Notes under the pieces: model-generated | Told to the model about the DNA's origin: nothing | Database searches by the model: none | Seen by the model: the letters and a program-made list of their open reading frames with translations, nothing else | Translations under genes and position numbers: made by a program | Source: Fusarium oxysporum f. sp. lycopersici 4287 | Taxonomy: Eukaryota > Ascomycota > Sordariomycetes > Hypocreales > Nectriaceae | NCBI RefSeq assembly: GCF_000149955.1 | Contig: NC_030997.1 | Location: forward strand, 1,720,714 to 1,784,713 | Direction: 5' to 3' | Length of the DNA: 64,000 nucleotides | Shown here: positions 20,013 through 31,295 of the stretch, piece by piece | Layout: each line of letters begins with the position of its first letter | Numbering within the stretch: position 1 is the first letter of the stretch

Positions 20013-20559
20013 TCTAGCGACCGTAAAAACTAGGCATCATATTGTATATAAATAAGTGGTTATTGCCTATTGCGAGAATATTTTACTGGGACGTAGCATA
20101 AATCATCGGTCAAGGTTACACCTTACCAATGGCAAGGCGAGTGAATACCAGGGTGAACGGCCATCCAGTTCTTGAAAAGGTCACAGCCTCCGAGCCTTTC
20201 GACCGTCATTCCGTAGCATCTTTCATCGCCGTTATCTCTCCATATGCAATGGCCTTGACTACACAATTGCAACATGTCATTCAAAGCTTTAAGGAATATA
20301 AGATTACTGTTCAATTTATGTGCTGTATTCGCTCACGTATTCGGCAGAAGCTCAGCAGTGTCTCTTTGTTCATGGAATCTGTTCAAGTGTTCTCGATATA
20401 TGCTCAAAAAACTCAAGGGATAAAATGCGAACAGAAACTTGTAAGACAATTAACTGGAGATTATATAAAGGCGTCGGAAAGCAAGACTACCCGTCGTACA
20501 AGAATCACGGCTTTCAGCACCAACTAACACAGGAGTTCGGTCAAGTACATCCACTCGCC
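20013..20559. other. Intergenic
   Basis: A 132-codon frame at 20129-20527 has no motif, hydrophobic pattern or coding feel and I do not support it. Nothing else seen. Confidence 0.35.
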
Positions 20560-20763
20560 ATGAACAACATGCAACGTGAGCTCTTTCCCCTTTATATCAT
20601 CTTGATCTGGGTATTTATCATTCTCTATTGTCTTTCCTTCTGCATCACCATCCTCAAGTACATCCGTGTTCTCCTGGACCTTTTCCACACCACCGTGTAT
20701 TACTGTATCATTCCAGTAGGCGGCATCGCATTTCTCTTCTACCTGTTTCGTTTAGCGGCATAG
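20560..20763 (+). CDS. Small membrane protein, 67 aa
   Basis: MNNMQRELFPLYIILIWV begins a protein made almost wholly of hydrophobic segments: one around residues 9-33 and another around 44-65 (YYCIIPVGGIAFLFYLFRL). Two membrane helices are predicted by eye. There is no recognisable family. A second small membrane frame follows at 20821, so these may be two genes or two exons of one gene. Confidence 0.4.
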   Translation: MNNMQRELFPLYIILIWVFIILYCLSFCITILKYIRVLLDLFHTTVYYCIIPVGGIAFLFYLFRLAA

Positions 20764-20820
20764 ATATCTCAGTCACTGGCTTCTTACCGATACAGAGATT
20801 GAAGATCCTCAGTTTTTAAC

Positions 20821-21000
20821 ATGAACTTTTGGTTAGGCTTTCTCACTGGGCTCTGGTTTATGTATGCCTTTATGTCTCCCAATATTCTTTTTGGGCATTT
20901 CATAAACTTGTTCTTTCATGTGTCTTGCCTGTTGTTTCTTTACAACTGTCTTCGTCTGATTAAGGAGGCCGTCCAGCGATTCATGGGCCACAGGGCATGA
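20821..21000 (+). CDS. Small membrane protein, 59 aa
   Basis: MNFWLGFLTGLWFMYAFM leads two hydrophobic segments (residues 3-25 and 26-45) and a basic end (LIKEAVQRFMGHRA). The ending NCLRLIKEAV is amphipathic. It lies 57 bp after the stop of the previous small membrane frame, on the same strand. Similar composition suggests tandem related genes or a split gene; sequence identity between them is low. Confidence 0.38.
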   Translation: MNFWLGFLTGLWFMYAFMSPNILFGHFINLFFHVSCLLFLYNCLRLIKEAVQRFMGHRA

Positions 21001-21435
21001 GCCAAGATACCGTATGATAGCTCACTGATGCAGAACGTTTGTTGATACAGCCATAAGGCTGAGGGGTTGATTGAAGGAAACTTCAGCCCTAATATGCCGT
21101 CGTAGGGACCAGAGGAGGCAAGAAACCTTAGGATGTAAATCCTAAGAGATAAAAGGATTTAGGTAATTTAGGCTAAGATTAGGAGATTCCTTACCAAGTT
21201 TATTTCAGCACACTCTTCTAAAGTTGTAACTTTTCTTGCTTCCCAAGGCCTGCCCAATGCATTGATTCTTTTAGGTAGCGAGCGAAAAGACTATTGTAGA
21301 ACCACTGAATGTAATGGAATTAAGTCAAATTTATGGGTTGGGATATATGGGTACACCTTCCGACTCTCAACAAGACGACCAATAATCACTGCCAAATAAT
21401 AACAAACTACACCTGTTTGCCCTCGTTAACAACCA
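21001..21435. other. Intergenic, AT-rich
   Basis: Contains TAGG-rich short repeats around 21125-21190 (aggatgtaaatcctaag, ggatttaggtaatttagg). No gene. Confidence 0.4.
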
Positions 21436-22562
21436 TTACCTAAGGGGCTCCTTGGCAAAAGGAGCAGACACATCTTGTGAGACTTGTTCCTCTGTCCACT
21501 CCCAGAACCGTTTTGCATGGCCAGTTCCTCCTTCAGCCTCCGTCTTTGATCCTTTTACCATTGCTGGGAGTGCATGCCATAACCTTCCCCATGGTGAAAC
21601 TAAACGGTCGTCAGGTCAGCGAATCAACAAAAGAGCATCTCTTGGACCACTTACTGAATCTGCCTGAGTTCTGAAGCGTTACTTCAGGAGAGAACCCAGC
21701 AAAGATATTAACATATCCGCCATAGCGCGGGGGATAGAAAACAGTTTTTCGAAGGATCCAAGTCAGAAATTTACCCTGTGTGCGCCAAAGCTCCGAGTCG
21801 AGATTGCCGGGGTTAAGCGGCACAGAGATAATACCGTCGCTCTTGTGGCGTGCAGCATATTCCGTGGCATGGTAGTAATTGCCGAGCTTGCTAATTGCAT
21901 ATTGTTGAAACAGGCTCTGCTTGTTGATAGATTTGACTCGTTCTATGTATTTCTTCGTGGAAGTCCAAAAGGCAGCAGTGGATGATGCCCAAACTACGCG
22001 AACAGTCCCTGGTGTAGATGTCTTGGCAGTATTGACCAACACGGGCGTCAGTCTCTGTGTCAGAGCAAAGCTACCAAGGCAGTTGACTCCTAACTGCAGT
22101 TCGTAGCCTTGCTTGGTCTTGGAGCCATATTCAGGGAAGCCGACGCCTGCATTATTAAAAAGAACGTGAAGCTTATCTTCCCTGCTGATGAATTCTGCAG
22201 CCGCTGCTTGAACACTATCGAGGTCGGCGAGGTCTAGCTGAATGCAGATCCATTCGCCTCGTGACTCTGGAAAGGCAGCTTTGATCTCGTCACGAGTCTT
22301 TTCATTTTTTGTCGTTGTTCGCGCGAACATGTAGACTTTTGCATTCTTGCTGTAGACCATCTTGGGGATTTCTTTCCCGACACCAGTATTTGAGCCTGTT
22401 ATGGCAACTACCTGGAATTTGGAAAGCAAACATCAGTGAGGGTTCTGGTGGAGATCACGGATAGCGACGTACTTTGCCCTTGAGATCAGGTAAATCATTT
22501 TCTGTATATCTTGGGCTGCCGGCAAACAAGCTCTGGCGCACAATGTTGAATGCGGCTGCCAT
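21436..22562 (-). CDS. Short-chain dehydrogenase/reductase, 336 aa
   Basis: Three exons: 22562-22473, 22411-21655, 21599-21436, GT-AG introns, phases 0 and 1. Without the second intron the protein would end early in an unrelated tail; splicing gives NSGRFISPWGRLWHALP and the normal C-terminal helix (AKRFWEWTEEQV). Cofactor site is VAITGSNTGVGKE, then NNAGVGFPEYG, the Ser region (VVWASSTAAF) and active-site YAISK. It is a classical NAD(P)-dependent SDR of the fungal retinol-dehydrogenase-like group; substrate unknown. All catalytic residues are present. Confidence 0.87.
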
Positions 22563-22966
22563 ACTGTCGTTCTTGTTCAGTCGTTTTGTGTAACACTCGA
22601 ATGCACTCTGGTGATTGACTAAGTTGTAGCAGGCTATTTATTAATTTCCTGTCATGGCAACGCCTGTTCAGTCGATGATGTACTCTTTCAAGGACATAAT
22701 GATCGACAGAAGCACTCGGAAGCTAATCTTGAGTTGTCGAAGCGCAACTGAAAGCGCTAAAGATGATTCGTTAGACGCAGCACGGTAGACTGCTAGCTCC
22801 AACTTTAACCGTGGGCTTGGACCGAGGTATGACGTCTCCATCGTCACTTGTCTTGCTTCTACGCTCATTCTTGTACGTCAAATCAATTAAATCTTGGTGC
22901 ATACAGAGATAAGATAAACAGGCTCTAATATAGTTCATAAATACAACTCATCAGGGTCACAAATAA
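22563..22966. other. Intergenic
   Basis: Promoter of the SDR to the left and 3' flank of the amidase to the right. No gene seen. Confidence 0.4.
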
Positions 22967-24829
22967 CTACTGCAGCTTCAATACATCCTTCAACAGCGCC
23001 AGCGCCCCAAACAACTCGTTGTCATGATACTTCCTCGCAACGATCTGAAGATTAATCGGAGCGCCAGTAAAGTCCGACTCTTCCCACATCTTCTTCACCT
23101 GCCCACAAGCCTCACTCAACGGCTCATATCCACCAGGATACTTCTCACTTCCCTCCACCTTGACAGGTGTAGGTATGACAACACCAGGATAATCCACAAG
23201 GTTATACAGCGATGTATAGTTCCAAAAGAACGCTGTATCGTGAGCTGATGCTGGTCCGATAAATGCAGGTCCAATGAGTATATCCACGTCTTGATCTTCC
23301 CAGCTCTTTGCAAATGCCCAGCGAAATTCATCTCTCTCCCGACGCATGAGACTCAAGTCAACAGCTGTCTTCATACCAAGTGGCTCTGCATCCTTCCAGA
23401 TCCACTCACTGAGAGGGTGGATGGGCTCTCCCGTAGCTTGAATGGCATCTCTTGTTGGCTTTCCACCGTCAGGCCAATACATGCGTCGAATCTTGGACCA
23501 AGCACCTGCCGAATCAAACACTTTGAACTCCTTGAGCTCAATAAAATCTTTGTATCTTGGATCACAGAGCTGCTCTCGTGCCCAGGCCAGAGCCTTGACA
23601 ACTGGAGGCTGAGGAATGATAAATCCATCGTCGTTGACAAAGCCGATCTTCAAACGACCATTGATGGGAGTTTTGAGGCCATTCCAAGGGATAGGAACCA
23701 ATCTCGGGTCCTTTAAATGTGGCTTGGACGACAAAACACACTGCATCAATAGATCCATATCTCTCAAGCTCCGGCACATAGGGCCAGCCGAGGCCAGAAC
23801 AGTCAACTCAGCTGGAAACGGCATTGCATCGAAGCCTCTCATTGGCATCGTGTATGAAGTTGGCTTGAATCCATAAATGCCGCAAAAGGCTGCGGGACCA
23901 CGGATACTACCACCGATATCAGTACCAATGCCGAGGACAGAACCCTTCATTGCAATGGGGGGGGGTTGCCGCCAGTNNNNNNNNNNNNNNNNNNNNNNNN
24001 NNNNNNNNNNNNNNNNNNNNNNNNNNNNNNNNNNNNNNNNNNNNNNNNNNNNNNNNNNNNNNNNNNNNNNNNNNNNCCTGCCGAGGAGGTGAAGTTGGAA
24101 GGGTTGAGGTTACGACCCCAAAGTGAATCAGTTTCCAGGTGCATAATCGTTTGCGGCCTGGGTGGTCCTTGCAATAGAACACAGCGCCGAGACTTCTCAA
24201 ATTGCAACCATGTCACTGTCCGTTGTATCCTCTCTCAAGCTTGCCAGGCAACCTTGAGAAGACAGCGTTCCAGCTATGGCCATGTGTTCTTTGATGCTGA
24301 TTGGCAGTCCATGCAGAGGACCAATGGGTTTCCCGTGCTTGGCCATGTACTCATCGAGTCCTCTTGCTTGGACAATGGCTTCATCCATGAGCCACTGCGT
24401 TAGGCAACAGGTGAGTTGATGTGCGATGATAGAACGTTTGGCAAAAGCAGTGGCGACTTCAACAGCCGAAAATTGACGGCTGGCGAGTGCTTGTAGTAAA
24501 CCAACAGCATCGTAGTCTTCTGTGATGCGAACCTCATCTTCAGTGAGGATGCCGCAGGAAGCAGGGATATTGGAAACGTCTAGAGGGGGATTGACGATTA
24601 ACTCGGCAGGGAGGTAGTACTCCAAAGGTACTTTGGCCTTGATGGTGTCGATAAGAGCAGCCCGTTTGGCTTCAAAGGCAGGTGTTCCGCGAGGAACAGG
24701 CTTTGGCTGAACAGTGAATGAATTGCCTTGCTCTGGATCGTCGGTGGCTCTCACTTGAACAATGGAGGTATCTTTGATCCTGGCTTGTGGCTGAGAAAGC
24801 GAAAGAGGGGCAGGTGAAATAATGTTCAT
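22967..24829 (-). CDS. Amidase-signature enzyme (acetamidase/general amidase type), interrupted by a gap
   Basis: The N-terminal part (24829-24197) and C-terminal part (from 23950 to 22967) belong to one gene on the minus strand, split by 100 N. The catalytic Lys is in LPISIKEHM and the nucleophilic Ser in GIGTDIGGSIRGPA; the GGSSGG-type motif would fall in the gap. Around the gap the frame is disturbed: a base seems missing after MVAI (near 24195), another shift follows before PQTIMHLETDSLWGR, and a run of nine C sits beside the N block. These cluster at contig edges and look like poor sequence, not decay. Total length would be near 580 aa, normal for fungal amidases. It should hydrolyse small amides to acid and ammonia in the cytosol. 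GATA sites upstream fit nitrogen control. Confidence 0.82.
23977..24076. other. Assembly gap (100 N) inside the amidase gene
   Basis: Exactly 100 N; true size unknown. It removes part of the amidase signature. Confidence 0.99.
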
Positions 24830-25427
24830 GATGGATTAAAGAAGATGTCGGATAACAATTGAGGTATTCAAGGATGGTGAACTTCAAATGTAAAGATACT
24901 GACAGATCAGATAGATTGAAAGATGAATTCAAGTATTAATACTACTTACGATTACACCGGGGCGATCACCTTGTTCCTCTCGCCCGCTTGACCTTCATTC
25001 TGAGTTTCGGAATTGCATTCCTTGTCTCTTAGGGTAGGTCGACGCGAGGATCTGTCGCAAAAACACATCATTGGGTAGAGTCAACAGCCTAACTTAGCTC
25101 AAGCCCGCGTCCCACCTTGATGATAAGACTGACCATTCATGTGTATTTGCGCCATCATGTTGCATGGATGCATCACTAGCTTATCCGCCCCCCTCCTGAT
25201 TAGCTTTTAGCGGGGAAGCGAATCTCGGAAACGAAGATAAACTGCCTAGCTATCGGTATTCACAGCTTCATCATATCAGCCATATCATCTTTGCTGGGTA
25301 GATAGTCAAGTCATGGGTATATATTGGCAGGCCTCAACGCGTTTCTATCGATCTGGTCCGCCTGCATCCATCAGACCTTTACCAATCCGCTTTTCTTTCA
25401 GTTTCAGCCTACCCCGCCAGCCCAACA
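24830..25427. promoter_or_regulatory. GATA-rich divergent promoter between amidase and MFS transporter
   Basis: 598 bp between divergent starts. HGATAR-type sites on either strand are seen near 24906 (AGATAG), 25121 (TGATAA), 25234 (AGATAA), 25250 (CGATAG, reverse), 25300 (AGATAG) and 25348 (CGATAG, reverse). Clusters of such sites are bound by AreA/Nit-2-type nitrogen regulators. Confidence 0.5.
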
Positions 25428-27273
25428 ATGACCGAATCTATTAGTATCCCTGGTACTGTCCACCTTGTGGATCTGGACCATGACATGCATGCTCGCCATG
25501 CCAGTTCATCTGCCGACATTGTCCTGAACCCGACTCCATCCAAAGACCCCAATGATCCGTTGAACTGGACTCCCCGTCGCAAGTTACTCTCACTGATTTG
25601 TCAGAACCTGTACGCCATGACGTGTACTTCATCGTGTCATAACACAACTAACAATATGTAGATACACCTGGTTCGCAGGCTTCGCAGTATCTACCGTCTA
25701 TTCAGTCCTCGTACCCCTCTCCGCTCAATCTGGCGTTTCCATCGCAACTCTCAATGAAGGAACGGGCTACATGTTCCTTTTTCTTGGTTGGAGTCTTCTT
25801 TTCTGGCAGCCTTTCTCTTTGCGCTATGGCAAACGCTTGACGTATCTGATCTCTGTCCTTGGTGCAATAGTAAGTGACCCGCGCTGTAATCCTTGTACAT
25901 ATTTCTGACACCTCATTGCTTAGGGCACCAGTATTTGGAGGTTGGTCTCTGATCTTGAACCTGATATCTATCCTTTGGCTAACGGGCTCTTAGTGCATAT
26001 GTAAAAAGCAATGGCGAGTGGCTTGCAAAGTGCATTATCCAGGGCTTCTTCATTTCTCCCATTGAAGCGCTTCCTGAGATCTCAGTGACCGATATCGTAA
26101 GTGCCCAAAACTACTGATCAAAGCCTCTGCTGACGCGCTTAGTACTTCACCCATGAGCGCGGTACATACATGGGAATCTATTCATTTGCCCTTGCTGGCA
26201 GCAATTACTTTGCCCCAGTTGTCTGTGGCTTCATCGCCGATCACCAAGGCTGGCAGTGGGTATTTTACTGGCCAGCCATCTTCTTGGCGGCTGTATTTGT
26301 CTTCCTCTTCCTGTTTATGGAAGAGACAAATTATACCCGGGAACCCGTTTCTGAGCTCACTCCTGAGGCTTCTTTCTCCCAGGGTGAGATCAAGAATGAA
26401 AAGAGTGATTCCGTAGCTGCAGACACGCCAGCTGCGGAGAATGGCGAGGTTTACAATACCCCGAAGACCTTTATCCAGAAGATGTCGCTTTGGCAGCCGT
26501 CACCGGGACAAGGCATGCTCACACGATCATGGCGATCATTGAAGTATCTGACGTGGCCTGTTATCTTCTATGCCGGTTTCTCCTACGGTTCATATCTCAT
26601 CTGGTTCAATGTCCTCAACGCCACTGCCTCATTAATTCTTTCAGGAGAGCCCTACAACTTCAGTCCATCGATGGTGGGCCTGAGCTATCTTGCTTGTTGC
26701 GTTGGTGTCGTCATTGGAGCCGTGGTCTCTGGCAGACTCAGTGATATTCTGACCATCAAGCTTGCCCGCCGCAATGGTGGCATCATGGAAGCCGAAAGCC
26801 GCCTTTGGCCCTTTGTTCTCTGTGTCGTCATGGTACCTTCTGCACTGATTCTCTGGGGCGTCGGAGCCCAACATGGAGTCCATTGGTTTGGACTTGTGTT
26901 TGCGATGGGATGTCTCGCCTTCACCAGCGCTGTAGGCGTCACTCTCAGCGTCAACTATCTCATCGATAGTTATCATGGCATCAGTGGCGATGCGATCGTT
27001 ACTGTTATTCTCATTCGCAACACCATGTCTTTTGCAATTAGCTACGGGTAAGTCTTATTCCGACGTATCTTGTCAATAACTGCTAACAGCTTGAGTAGCA
27101 TCACCCCTTGGATAACTCATCTTGGGTACCAAAACTGCTTTATTTCAGCAGCCTTTGTCGGAATGGCAGCCTCCTCTGCGTTTATCATCATGATGGTTTA
27201 TGGCAAGATGTTCAGAACTCGTAGTGCTGAGAAATATTATCAGCTGGCTGAGGATGGTCAAACAAGCCACTGA
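25428..27273 (+). CDS. MFS transporter, 12-TM type, 529 aa
   Basis: Six exons: 25428-25609, 25662-25869, 25924-25940, 25994-26096, 26143-27047, 27099-27273. The third exon is only 17 nt (encoding GTSIW plus two bases) and is needed to keep phase. The product begins with a hydrophilic N-terminus ending in the fungal motif [10 protein letters not shown], then 12 helices with a long central loop (about residues 240-290), and MFS signatures [11 protein letters not shown] and [11 protein letters not shown]. It is a plasma-membrane proton-coupled transporter; substrate unknown. It is divergent from the amidase and followed by a Zn2Cys6 regulator, so uptake of an amide or its product is plausible but unproven. 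Confidence 0.87.
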
Positions 27274-27861
27274 TTGTTAGATGGCAACATTATTTGCCGA
27301 CTGGAGTGTAATCGAGTATGACAATTGCGGGTAGCTTGCAAATGGAAGAACATGAGATGTAAATCTTAATTGATGTAGGACCAAAAATATGCTCTAGCTC
27401 CTCAGATGCGTGATTCCACAAGTCCCCATGTCCACTATTCTGTTGCCAGTTCCTTCCACCCTACGCTGATAAATCTCATAGTTGTCCTGATAACAGCATC
27501 CAGTCCATCAAGATATGCAACAAGGAACTGATTGGGCGAATGGGATCTTGATATCGGCTATCGTTATGCCAAGCGTTTGGCAGGATAACCACCCATGTTA
27601 ACCCCGCATCTCAAGAACTCCACCAAGAAGCTATCGTCCAGTTATGTTGGAGATGATCAGCCCCAGATAACGCTGACGCATGCGCCAGGAACCAAGTAAC
27701 CTGTTTAGGACAAGATGTCCCTGGTCACACGCCAACGTTGGATTCAAATAGCGCTTGAAGCTCCCTTGCCTACTACCGACTCCAATAAACCCCTTTCTAA
27801 ACTTGATAAACGTCCCCGCCCTCGATTTCTCAGCCAAGGTCTCCCGACCAAAGATGCGACG
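27274..27861. other. Intergenic, promoter of the Zn2Cys6 gene
   Basis: An in-frame ATG at 27715 could extend the next gene by 49 codons. Otherwise nothing seen. Confidence 0.4.
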
Positions 27862-29501
27862 ATGACCGATAAAATCAACAACGGTATTGCGCGGAAGAAG
27901 TTACGCACAAAGACTGGCTGCTTTACATGTAAGCCGACAGTATACGGTCCATCGTGTTGCTAACATTTCTCAACCAGGTAGACAAAGACGCAAGAAATGC
28001 GACGAAAAGTCCCCAATCTGCGACTTGTGCCGATCTTCTGGGCGAAGATGTATATGGCCGTCACCAAGCGATTTACTCGATCGTCGTTACTCCCACCATT
28101 GCAATTCACGGCACCAAGATCGGAGTTTGAAAGAAAAGCTACAACAACCCGAAGATGACGTTCGGAATTCCTTGATACCCGGCAGCAGCAATCACGCCGT
28201 ACAAAGTGCCCTCTCTTCCTACAGTTCATCAACTACTTATGAGACGGATTCTGTTTGTCCATTGGACCTCTTATCGCAAGCCGCCACAGTGCACCGCGTG
28301 CTCTCTAACCACCTAGAGCTCCGCGTCTCCGACCACTTCTCTGATAAATACTTTTCCCTCCTACTACTACCGGACTGCTACCGCGGATTCCACGACGGCT
28401 GGCTTACTGAAATTAAGCAGCTCATGGTGACTCACAAGAGTTTGTACTACTCAGTCCTTGCTTGCGCTGCATCACACATATTTCTCACCGACTCCGTGTG
28501 GGAGATGCATCCTATTGCTTTATCCTATTACGCTGAAGGGGTGAAAGAACTTCAGCTTTTGCTTGGGAAAGTTTCTCAATATGAGAACCACGACGCGCTT
28601 CTCATGTCTGTGATGCTGCTTTATCTCCACGGGGTATGTCCTCCAGCGATAATGATACAAAGTCAATCACTGACATCAAAAGTGCCTGGGATGGGGCACG
28701 CATAGTGATGTTGCACAGCACGTCAATGCTGCGACTCGTATAGTCACTTTGAGATTGCTTAACAAGCCGGTCGGCATTCAACGACTGTTCGACAGACTCG
28801 CCCTCGAAAGTGTCATCTACCAGCAGTTCCTACTCTCAACAGGCCTATGGTCAGAAAGCAGTCAATGTGACTTTGTGTTCAACCCAGATTTCTGGGATAG
28901 TGTTGAGAAACTTCTCGACAGGTCCACACTCTTGTCAGGAGCGCCTTGGAATGTTGAAAGCCCTATCTTAGGGGTACCGTTGTCTTTCTTTCGTACCACC
29001 ATAATCTTACGGGAATGCTACCGTTCAGGTGTTAGTCTGGATCCTGCAGTCCTCAGCCGGATAAAGCATGAGGTACAAGGCTGGGAAGCACAACTCTGCG
29101 ATCCGGACTCTGAATCTATTCACAGCTCCACTGATACAGTTAAAAAGATACCCAGCTCAACAACCAGGGACGAAACATACTTATATGCGATAGTTGCCTC
29201 TCTCCTGCTTGAACAGATTACTGAGTATGGAAGCAGAGGAACTATGCCATCGGTAGTGTCCAGGGACAAGTGGCAGATAAAACTGTTCTTACGAATTCTC
29301 AACAGCCACCAAGGCAGCCGAGAATGGGCCAGATCATATGCGGGTAATTGGCCAGCGTATACCTTGGGAGTATTTCTTTCTGCACCTGAAGATAGGCTGG
29401 TGGTGAAGGAAGATCTTGAGAGGTCGTGGGAGGTTACAAGAATGACCTATGCCCTGAGGTATTGCCGTGATCTAGATATAATTTGGAAGTCGAGATTGTA
29501 G
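27862..29501 (+). CDS. Zn2Cys6 fungal transcription factor, 513 aa
   Basis: Three exons: 27862-27928, 27978-28633, 28683-29501, GT-AG introns in phases 1 and 0. The first intron splits the zinc cluster; joining gives CFTCRQRRKKCDEKSPICDL with perfect Cx2Cx6Cx6Cx2Cx6C spacing. The basic arm KKLRTKT precedes it. The rest is the helical fungal-specific regulatory region (SLYYSVLACAASHIF, YLHGCLGWGTHSDV, HVNAATRIVTLRLL). It is a nuclear DNA-binding regulator. Its place between an MFS transporter and an aldo/keto reductase suggests local control of a catabolic module. The start at 27862 is chosen by family layout; 27715 is possible. Confidence 0.87.
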
Positions 29502-29945
29502 TAGGTGATGAAAATTCAGAAGATATGATGTCAGATCGGGCACGCAGCAAATAGCCATATGCTTCGCTGTTGCGCGCCGTCTCTTGGAGAGAAGAATACC
29601 CTTGATAGAGTCGAAGGCGTATTGAGTGGACTTTCGGTTATTCATCGATATAAGGGCATTGAAGAGTATAACAACCTTTTTTCAGAGGCGGTCGTCATCA
29701 CTTGAAGCGCGAAAGCAACATCATCAAGTCTGCGGATAATCTAGTGACAGACTGGGAGAGCTTGGACGTAATGTAACAGCGAAACTGCAAATCTGGCTAT
29801 TGCGTTTCGAATTGACATCTAGCTATCATTTTATGTGAACCTTCATAAATCACTGGTTTGAGTCCCAAGTACGCATGCCCGATACACACTTCTTCATAAG
29901 ACGAGAAAACAAGTCGAGCGCTTCTATATCTACTTTTATTTTTGT
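29502..29945. other. Convergent intergenic region
   Basis: 3' flanks of the Zn2Cys6 gene and the aldo/keto reductase. No gene. Confidence 0.4.
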
Positions 29946-31295
29946 TTAAATGATGACCTGGTGGGTGGCAGGCTTCTCATCCTCATGGCCGAAGATGTTG
30001 ACATCCCACCGAGGCTTGTCTATTGAGAGATGGTCAGCACTGAACTTGTTGAGGGTAATCAAGATTAGACTTACTAGCGACATAAGGAACGTTGTACCGG
30101 CGCTGCTCCTTGCCAACCTGCTCAATCTCGCGGATATCGTCCTCAGACAAGTCGATCTCCTGGAAGTTCTCGGCAATACGCTTAGGTGTAACAGACTTGG
30201 GGATGACACTGTGGCCACCAACCTGAGCCCAGGCGAGCCTGTTGGGCAAACACTGTGTTAGCCATGTAAAGCAGTGTCACATGCCGATGGTGACTTACAG
30301 GACTTGTGTAGGTGAGACGGGTTGACCCTTCTCCTTGGTCAATCGCTCGGCGACGGCCTTGATCTCGGGGTAGGTGAAGAGAAGGGGAGCGTTGACCATG
30401 TTGTTACCGAAAGCCTGAGACATCAATTAGCGTCGAAATCTCGAAATTCACCTGCAATAACTTACAGAGTATGCGGTAACGTGGATGTTCTTTTCCTTGC
30501 AGTAGTCAATGAGATCCTTCTGGATCAGGAGAGGGTGGCGCTCAATCTGGTTGGCAGCAGGGACAACTCCAGTGCCTTTGATGATTGCCTCGAGCTTCAA
30601 GTCGTGTTACTTGCTTGTTTCGGTATAACAGAAGGGAAATTACTTACGTGCTCCTTGGTGTGGTTGGAAACACCAACGGCGCGGGCCTTGGACTTGGGCA
30701 GCTCGGTCACGGCTGTACATGGAGAGGTTAGCCGCGTGCATCAATAGCCTAAGTATATCATATAATCTAAACTTACCCTTCCATGTGTCGACGATGGAGA
30801 TGCTGTCATCGATGACGACGTCACCATCGGGCTGATTTCCTCCGGTGAGAGGGAACAGATCCTGACCAATGGGAGCTCCCGAGTTCTTGAAAGAGACGGG
30901 GAAGTGGATGAGGTAGAGGTCAAGGTACTCAAGACCGAGCTCTTGCAGACAGTCATCCAGAGCAGCCTCGACCTGCTTGGGGTCGTGCTGCGAGTTCCAG
31001 AGCTTAGAGGTAATGAAGACATCCTCTCGCTTCAGGCCAGGGATCTCAGCAAAGGACTTCTTCAAGGCCTCGGCGATTTCAGGCTGGTTTCCGTAGACCT
31101 TGGCCAGATCCAAGTGTCTGTAGCCAACCTTGAGGGCCTCGTAGACACCCTGACCGACCTCACCGGGGGAGGCTTGCCATGTGCCGTATCCCAGGAGACT
31201 GGAAACAATTAGCTCATTCTTCTCCACTCGCTTTGCGGGTTCACTTACGGGATCTTGGCACCAGTGTTGAGAGTGAAAGTCTTGCCTTGAGACAT
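29946..31295 (-). CDS. Aldo/keto reductase, 338 aa
   Basis: Seven exons: 31295-31249, 31198-30777, 30712-30648, 30594-30466, 30414-30299, 30238-30075, 30019-29946, all GT-AG and in phase. The catalytic tetrad of the AKR family is complete: Asp in GYRHLDLA, Tyr in KVYGN, Lys in FITSKLWN, His in YLIHFPVS. The C-terminal NADPH motif ([13 protein letters not shown]) is present. Length fits glycerol-dehydrogenase/xylose-reductase-type fungal AKRs. It reduces an aldehyde or ketone in the cytosol using NADPH. The dense, regular intron pattern and codon use suggest a well-expressed native gene, unlike the decayed neighbours. Confidence 0.93.

Noticed and set aside
20129..20527. 132-codon plus-strand frame
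   Set aside because: No recognisable fold or hydrophobic pattern; probably leader or chance frame.
18711..25040. CCCTAA/TTAGGG-like words as telomere repeats
   Set aside because: Only isolated single units, never in tandem.
29850..29880. Possible tRNA T-arm (ggtttgagtccc)
   Set aside because: No matching acceptor, D or anticodon arms could be found around it.
22967..31295. Secondary-metabolite gene cluster (amidase, MFS, regulator, reductase)
   Set aside because: No polyketide synthase, NRPS, terpene cyclase or DMAT gene is present; a catabolic module is the simpler reading.
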